DNA of 10,077 nucleotides from JAFAQB01 sp046724555 (GTDB lineage Archaea > Thermoproteota > Nitrososphaeria > Nitrososphaerales > Nitrososphaeraceae): NCBI GenBank assembly GCA_046724555.1, contig JBKOWU010000099.1, forward strand, positions 1 to 10,077. The letters are read 5' to 3'. A program made the translations under genes and the position numbers. Shown here one piece after another: positions 6,495-10,077 of this stretch. Within the stretch, counting starts at the first letter, position 1, and each line of letters begins with the position of its first letter. The notes beneath the pieces were generated by a model. It was not told where the DNA came from and ran no database searches. It worked only from the letters and a program-made list of their open reading frames with translations.

Positions 6495-6513
6495 ATATAT
6501 AAGGGGTTATAAA
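6495..6513 (+). promoter_or_regulatory. TATA boxes for the 6582-7685 gene
   Basis: ATATATAA (6495-6502) and TTATAAA (6507-6513) lie about 70-87 bp before the ATG. Either would start transcription near 6525-6540, giving a leader of about 45-55 bases. That agrees with this gene having a real ribosome binding site. Confidence 0.45.
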
Positions 6514-6572
6514 CTCATATAAGCAAAAATTTGCTATTGCTACATATGCATTTTGTCTTATAGGGATAACAA

Positions 6573-6577
6573 GAGGT
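6573..6577 (+). promoter_or_regulatory. ribosome binding site GAGGT
   Basis: GAGGT ends four bases before the ATG at 6582. It is the clearest Shine-Dalgarno sequence in the window, where most genes look leaderless, and it fixes this start. Confidence 0.6.
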
Positions 6578-6581
6578 CAAT

Positions 6582-7685
6582 ATGGATAAGAACAATAGCT
6601 CCGATACAAAAGGAGATAATAAAATATCTCGCTTGCAATTTCTGAGATTGCTGGGAGCTAGTGCTATAGGTTATTTTGCATATCGTGCTGGATTTATCAA
6701 TAGCTTATTTAGAAATGCTACTGCAGAAACAGGAGGATGGTTAGGAATTCTCACACCACAAAAATATGTTGCACCATCACTACCACCGCAAACAGGATTG
6801 TTATCAGCAGGAACACTAGATGAAGATGGCATACTTATGATGGCAAAACCAAAACCAGATGGGTATTCTTATAGATTCGACCCAACCGTATTTCCATCTA
6901 TTGATATAAAATTAGATGTGACTGGTACAGCAGGGCTTGAAATTAAACAAGAAGGTTCTGTCAGATACATTAGATTTACCAGTCATAAGCCAGGTAAAGG
7001 AGCTGGAAATTACACAGCACGCCTTCATGTATATACGGAAGATAGAGCAGATGAAGATAAACAGAGATATACATGGATAGACGGTGCGAAAGAGATGGGT
7101 TGGTTAACACATCCAAACGATCTTAAAAATGGCGAATGGACATTTATCTGTAGACCAAACAAGATCTTTGACAATACAAATGCTATATCAGCCAAGCTTG
7201 GCGGTGGCGAACACACTGCTGGAAGTCCAAAGAATGATGAGGCTTCCTGCTGGAATGTGAATTGGTATTATGAACCTACTGAAACAAATGTGATTACTTT
7301 TGAATATACACATCCAGATTACGAGCATGGTCATGATGTAAAAATACTCAACAGATACAAACCTTTAGGTGATAGATGGTTTGGCTGCAAAGTAGTAAGT
7401 ATGGTAAGACCAGACCAAAGTGCACGTGATATTGTTACATACTTCAATGAAGATCCAATTGATCTAGATACAGGTCAACCAAAGAATGACGGATGGAAAA
7501 AGTACTTTGAATTTACTCATACTGGTCAAGGACCAAAATATAAAATACCACATACCTGGGGTGGTGCAAAGAGTACATGGCGTAATGACCAGTTAACAAG
7601 TATTGATGTTGCATATATGAATCATAGAGAGATAGTTGCATTGAGTAATAATAGTAATCATGGTAATATTAGTACTCCTGTCTAG
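6582..7685 (+). CDS. exported protein, possibly carbohydrate-binding or lyase-like (beta-sandwich)
   Basis: 367 residues, ATG preceded by GAGGT. The N-terminus has a Tat-like segment, SRLQFLRLLGASAIGYF (16-32), close to the twin-arginine pattern SRRxFLK but with Leu for the second Arg. It could be a Tat variant or an uncleaved membrane anchor. After a Pro-rich linker (about 58-72) comes a beta-rich domain to the end. It has many aromatic and acidic residues: NGEWTFICRPNK (183-194), KLGGGEH (205-211), SCWNVNWYYE (222-231), FEYTHPDYEHG (240-250), WKKYFEFTHTGQG (305-317) and STWRNDQLTSIDVAYMNHRE (331-350). Cys190, 223 and 269 are present. The pattern is like concanavalin-type lectin/glucanase or polysaccharide-lyase folds, but I cannot assign a family. 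It stands alone, upstream of a sugar dehydrogenase, so an extracellular sugar role is plausible inference. Confidence 0.8.
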   Translation: MDKNNSSDTKGDNKISRLQFLRLLGASAIGYFAYRAGFINSLFRNATAETGGWLGILTPQKYVAPSLPPQTGLLSAGTLDEDGILMMAKPKPDGYSYRFDPTVFPSIDIKLDVTGTAGLEIKQEGSVRYIRFTSHKPGKGAGNYTARLHVYTEDRADEDKQRYTWIDGAKEMGWLTHPNDLKNGEWTFICRPNKIFDNTNAISAKLGGGEHTAGSPKNDEASCWNVNWYYEPTETNVITFEYTHPDYEHGHDVKILNRYKPLGDRWFGCKVVSMVRPDQSARDIVTYFNEDPIDLDTGQPKNDGWKKYFEFTHTGQGPKYKIPHTWGGAKSTWRNDQLTSIDVAYMNHREIVALSNNSNHGNISTPV

Positions 7686-7800
7686 TTTTGTTGATGTTGT
7701 GGTAATGTTGATATGACAATATTAGCCTTACTACTATCAAAATACCAATATAAGGTTTAGAGAGCTATTCGGATATCTAGTGGTTTCAATGTAATAGTAA

Positions 7801-8020
7801 ATAATAAGGCTCTCATCATTACGATTAACACCAGAACAAAGAGCAGCGATGTGTGATCCTAATAATCCATTATCAAATCCTAATCCTGTTAACACCACTG
7901 AATCAAATATATGTGGTATTCCAAAGACACAACCCTTGAATCTAACAACAACCTAGAAAATACAACTCAGAAGGAATAGCCCAGTCAGAGGCACCACTAG
8001 AACCACCACAGGAGGGCTAA
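7801..8020 (+). pseudogene. decayed second copy of the Pro-rich secreted protein gene
   Basis: The frame from 7825 reads LTPEQRAAMCDPNNPLSNP then NPVNTTESNICGIPKT, aligning without gaps to residues 52-86 of the protein encoded at 5413-5835. By hand count 27 of 35 residues and about 89 of 105 bases match, and both Cys are kept. There is no signal peptide: the frame is closed by TAA at 7798-7800 and offers no usable start before the core. After LNLTTT it stops at TAG (7954-7956). One base out of phase the expected acidic Pro-rich tail continues (GIAQSEAPLEPPQEG) to TAA at 8018-8020. So both the 5' end and the phase are lost. Several differences from the intact copy are silent, meaning the copy was probably under selection before it decayed. 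Confidence 0.8.
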
Positions 8021-8043
8021 CTGACCATGATTTTATTACGCTA

Positions 8044-8071
8044 ATTCTATACACTCTTTTGTGTATAGAAT
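8044..8071. repeat. perfect 11-bp hairpin
   Basis: ATTCTATACAC (8044-8054) and GTGTATAGAAT (8061-8071) are exact reverse complements around a TCTTTT loop. It starts 24 bp after the remnant gene's last stop. It could be an old terminator of that gene, or the folded core of a small non-autonomous element. No long T run follows and no target-site duplication is obvious. Confidence 0.65.
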
Positions 8072-8241
8072 GTCTTATGTATTATCCTCTTTGTAAGGCA
8101 TTACCTTATGCATGCTGCAGTAAATTATTGACTCTTAGGATAAAGTTTAGGAGAAAATTTATCAGTGGACATGACAGTTAGCTAGCTAATAGAGTATAAT
8201 GTAAATGTTATATAGATACGTTTTCTTCAGGTAAGAGATTG

Positions 8242-8265
8242 TATAACTTAATAATTCAAGTTATA
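8242..8265. repeat. inverted repeat upstream of the dehydrogenase promoter
   Basis: TATAACTT (8242-8249) and AAGTTATA (8258-8265) form a perfect dyad with an 8-base spacer, ending 16 bp before the TATA-like sequence at 8281. Position and symmetry suit a binding site for a dimeric regulator, but AT-rich dyads also arise by chance. Confidence 0.4.
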
Positions 8266-8280
8266 ATTCTTGCACAAGAT

Positions 8281-8290
8281 TTATAATTTA
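8281..8290 (+). promoter_or_regulatory. TATA box for the sugar dehydrogenase gene
   Basis: TTATAATTTA lies about 30-38 bp before the TTG start at 8319. Transcription would begin near 8308-8314, leaving a very short leader. Confidence 0.45.
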
Positions 8291-8318
8291 GCCTATAAGA
8301 GCTCTTTCTGTAGCGGTA

Positions 8319-9902
8319 TTGCTTTGTATCCATATCAATAAAGAAGTACCACAATTCCCAAAGGTACTATTGTTATTTACAATTTTGTTTCTTTCGACTT
8401 TCCTAGGAATTGGATATTTCTATTATTATCATCATTCTTTTAGAGTTGCTGCTGCACAAAAGGAAGTAGAAGATGAACCCAAGGAAAAAGATAATGTTTT
8501 ACCAACAGTAAATGACCCAAACCTAAAGGTAGAGAAGGTCTTTGAAGGCCTTAGATTTCCTACAAAAATGGCATTTTTAGGACCAAATGACATTTTGGTA
8601 TTGGAGAAAGACAATGGTACGGTACAAAGAATAGTAAACGGCAAGATGCTACCAGAACCCATACTTGATGTTAATGTTGCAAATAAATATGAAAGAGGAA
8701 TGCTTGGAATTGCTGTTGCAAAACATAATAATAATGATCAGCAACAGCAAGAGCAAGAACAAGGTAATGATGCTGGCATAAGTAGTAGTAGTAATTCTAA
8801 TAATGATAATAGTGGTCTTGTTGGTATTGTTGGCGGTAGTGACAATAGTGCTGCTGCTCCTGATAGTGATGCTGACACCAGACCCACATACGTCTTCTTG
8901 TATTATACAGAATCTAAAGTAGAAGGTAGTGATATTTGTCCTGCACATGGAACTAAATGCGATCCTGCCGGTGAACCATTCGGCAATCGTCTCTATAGAT
9001 ATGAATTAGTAGATAACAAACTAGTAAATCCATTACTTTTATTGAGTTTACCATCTAACCGTAATCAACATAATGGTGGTCCAGTTGTAATAGGTCCTGA
9101 TCAGAAAGTATATGTCGTCATTGGTGACATAGCTCACAGGAGCAAAGCTCAAAATTATAAAGAAAATAGAGATGCAGATGGCACCAGTGGTATATTAAGA
9201 GTTACACAAGATGGTCAGATAGTAGCTAATCCTCCTCTTGGTAATACTATACCATTAGCTTTGTACTATGCATATGGCATACGCAACAGTTTTGGAATGG
9301 ATTTTGATCCTATAACTGGTAATTTATGGGCTACTGAAGCTGGTTTTGTTTTTGATGAACTTAACTTGGTTAACCCTGGATTCAATAGTGGATGGGCAAA
9401 GATTGATGGGATTGCATCTATGTGTAAACCAGGAACATGTAGTTATTTGAGGGCTAATGTTTCTTCTCCTTCTTCTTCTTATCCAGATAGTTTAGAAGAT
9501 TTTGGTGGAAGAGGAAAATATAATGATCCTCAATTTGTATGGGTAGGTAATCCTACTCCTACTGCAGCCAAATTCCTCAACTCTGACAAGCTAGGAAAAC
9601 AATATGAAAATGACTTGTTTGTGGGGGACTTCAATTACGGAAATCTTTATCATTTTAAACTAAATGAAGATAGGACAGGATTAGCGTTAGATGGCCCACT
9701 TGCAGACAAGGTAGCAAATAGTCCAAATGAAACTAAAAGCATACTATTTGGAACTGGATTTGGCGGACCTACTGCACTTTTCATCAAGAAACACACAGAT
9801 ATTGGGGGAATTACAGATATAGAAGTTGGTCCGGATGGTTATTTGTATGTTCTTACATTCAGTCAAACACAAGGAGCAATATTTAGGATTGTTCCTAAAT
9901 AG
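8319..9902 (+). CDS. membrane-anchored PQQ-dependent sugar (aldose) dehydrogenase, GSDH family
   Basis: 527 residues from a TTG; the frame is closed upstream at 8289 and has no ATG before the mature domain, so TTG is the only good start. Residues 16-38 are a hydrophobic signal/anchor. The rest is a six-bladed beta-propeller of the glucose/sorbosone dehydrogenase family, oxidising sugars outside the membrane with PQQ. Matching motifs: GLRFPTKMAFLGPNDILVLEK (78-97), ERGMLGIAV (125-133), NQHNGGPVVIGPDQKVYVVIGD (249-270) with His251 as the likely catalytic base, GILRVTQDG (291-299), and YGIRNSFGMDFDP (319-331) with Arg322 near the cofactor. ELNLVNPGFNSGW (347-359) is the usual calcium/PQQ-side turn. 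Cys pairs 207/214 and 369/374 may form disulfides. Residues 136-186 are an Asn/Gln/Ser/Asp-rich insert not typical of the family. Electron acceptor unknown. Confidence 0.9.
   Translation: MLCIHINKEVPQFPKVLLLFTILFLSTFLGIGYFYYYHHSFRVAAAQKEVEDEPKEKDNVLPTVNDPNLKVEKVFEGLRFPTKMAFLGPNDILVLEKDNGTVQRIVNGKMLPEPILDVNVANKYERGMLGIAVAKHNNNDQQQQEQEQGNDAGISSSSNSNNDNSGLVGIVGGSDNSAAAPDSDADTRPTYVFLYYTESKVEGSDICPAHGTKCDPAGEPFGNRLYRYELVDNKLVNPLLLLSLPSNRNQHNGGPVVIGPDQKVYVVIGDIAHRSKAQNYKENRDADGTSGILRVTQDGQIVANPPLGNTIPLALYYAYGIRNSFGMDFDPITGNLWATEAGFVFDELNLVNPGFNSGWAKIDGIASMCKPGTCSYLRANVSSPSSSYPDSLEDFGGRGKYNDPQFVWVGNPTPTAAKFLNSDKLGKQYENDLFVGDFNYGNLYHFKLNEDRTGLALDGPLADKVANSPNETKSILFGTGFGGPTALFIKKHTDIGGITDIEVGPDGYLYVLTFSQTQGAIFRIVPK
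8724..8875 (+). repeat. low-complexity triplet-rich insert in the dehydrogenase gene
   Basis: Runs such as AATAATAATGATC, CAGCAACAGCAAGAGCAAGAAC and AGTAGTAGTAGTAATTC encode residues 136-186 (N, Q/E, S, N/D and A tracts). The purity of the triplet runs suggests growth by replication slippage. It falls between two propeller strands, where a surface loop can tolerate length change. Confidence 0.8.
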
Positions 9903-9954
9903 TTGATGAGAAAGACAACAGATAAAGAGTGCAATAAAGAAAGGAAATTATTAA

Positions 9955-9982
9955 TCTATCTTCTTGTTCTTATTTTGACTTT
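9955..9982 (+). terminator. T-rich stretch after the dehydrogenase gene
   Basis: A pyrimidine-rich run including TCTTCTTGTTCTTATTTTG begins about 55 bp after the stop codon, with no hairpin. It fits an archaeal U-rich terminator. Confidence 0.35.
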
Positions 9983-10077
9983 CAGACGACATATGTTTCA
10001 TTTGCATTGTTATTAGTGCACTCTTCTTCTTCTTCTTCCTCAACAATCAAGGTACTAGACATTCTTAATAGCCATAA
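9982..10077 (-). CDS. possible minus-strand gene end or tiny ORF, Glu-rich
   Basis: On the minus strand a frame is open from the window edge to TGA at 9982-9984. It could be the C-terminus of a gene starting outside the window, or a 26-residue peptide from an ATG at 10062 (MSSTLIVEEEEEEECTNN start). It is dominated by a run of seven Glu encoded by a GAA/GAG repeat. Repeats of this kind give open frames easily, so support is weak. Confidence 0.2.
   Translation of the reverse strand, partial: LWLLRMSSTLIVEEEEEEECTNNNANETYVV

Larger units (their letters stand above)
5836..6581. other. long AT-rich intergenic stretch
   Basis: 746 bp without a convincing gene. It contains a G-rich patch (6174-6188, GGGGGGACAGGTGGG), a palindrome around AATGCATT (6192-6199) and a small frame at 6171-6260 (29 codons, MGGQVGTMHCLTTPVEPKL start). 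The same frame continues after a single TGA as KVALRHMYVKLEY to 6320. This could be a short gene remnant but matches nothing I know. On the minus strand, 5874-6020 has short protein-like frames in two phases (for example GLLFYPHRELIIAG), which could be a decayed gene. The last 90 bp hold the promoter of the next gene. Confidence 0.4.
7686..8318. other. intergenic stretch with gene remnant and inverted repeats
   Basis: 633 bp between the two large exported-protein genes. It holds the decayed Pro-rich gene copy (7801-8020), a perfect 11-bp hairpin (8044-8071), an 8-bp inverted repeat (8242-8265) and the dehydrogenase promoter (8281-8290). Nothing convincing is seen at 7686-7800, apart from a short ATG frame (MTILALLLS) that could be the last trace of the remnant's signal peptide. 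Confidence 0.5.

Noticed and set aside
8649..8948. Minus-strand 99-residue frame inside the dehydrogenase gene
   Set aside because: Its Thr/Ile/Leu runs are the reverse of the triplet-rich insert, and the + strand has clear family motifs.
1..10077. tRNA, rRNA, CRISPR array, insertion sequence or toxin-antitoxin/defence genes
   Set aside because: No tRNA arm pattern, no regularly spaced repeats, no transposase motifs or terminal repeats, and no defence-type domains were seen by eye on either strand.

Overview
The window looks like chromosomal DNA from an ammonia-oxidising archaeon of the Nitrososphaeria (Thaumarchaeota), most like the AT-rich Nitrososphaera/Nitrosocosmicus group. This is inferred from several traits: low GC, TATA boxes about 20-35 bp before start codons with little or no leader, many small exported proteins of thaumarchaeal type, a lineage-typical zinc-ribbon protein, and tandem winged-helix regulators. 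No rRNA, tRNA, CRISPR array, insertion sequence or complete transposase was seen.

Left part (1-2449, + strand): three genes for exported or surface proteins. They are the 3' end of a helical protein, a 367-residue secreted beta-rich protein with a Met-rich C-terminal tail, and a 205-residue protein with a signal peptide, an Ig-like domain and a C-terminal membrane anchor. Together they look like a cell-surface module; a role in metal (copper) handling is possible but only inferred. A spacer (2450-2982) holds one possible leaderless small gene. It is followed by a minus-strand gene (2983-3567) for an exported protein with clustered His and Cys residues.

Middle part (3568-5213): a divergent promoter region separates that minus-strand gene from an apparent plus-strand operon. 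The operon encodes a four-helix membrane protein, a tandem winged-helix DNA-binding protein that overlaps it by ATGA, and a small acidic protein. This layout suggests a membrane-linked transcription switch. Facing it on the minus strand is a zinc-ribbon gene that appears broken: a one-base shift right after the ATG, and a Ser where the fourth zinc-binding Cys is expected.

Right part (5214-10077): a secreted Pro-rich protein (5413-5835), a long spacer, an exported protein that may be carbohydrate-binding or carbohydrate-active (6582-7685), a decayed second copy of the Pro-rich gene (7801-8020), inverted repeats, and a membrane-anchored PQQ-type sugar/aldose dehydrogenase (8319-9902) with an unusual Asn/Gln/Ser-rich insert. 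The last two intact genes could both act on extracellular sugars. The window ends in a pyrimidine-rich stretch with a possible minus-strand gene end.

The best-supported unusual items are the decayed paralogue, the frameshifted zinc ribbon, the membrane protein/regulator pair and the low-complexity insert in the dehydrogenase. I do not see a clear new defence or mobile system here.
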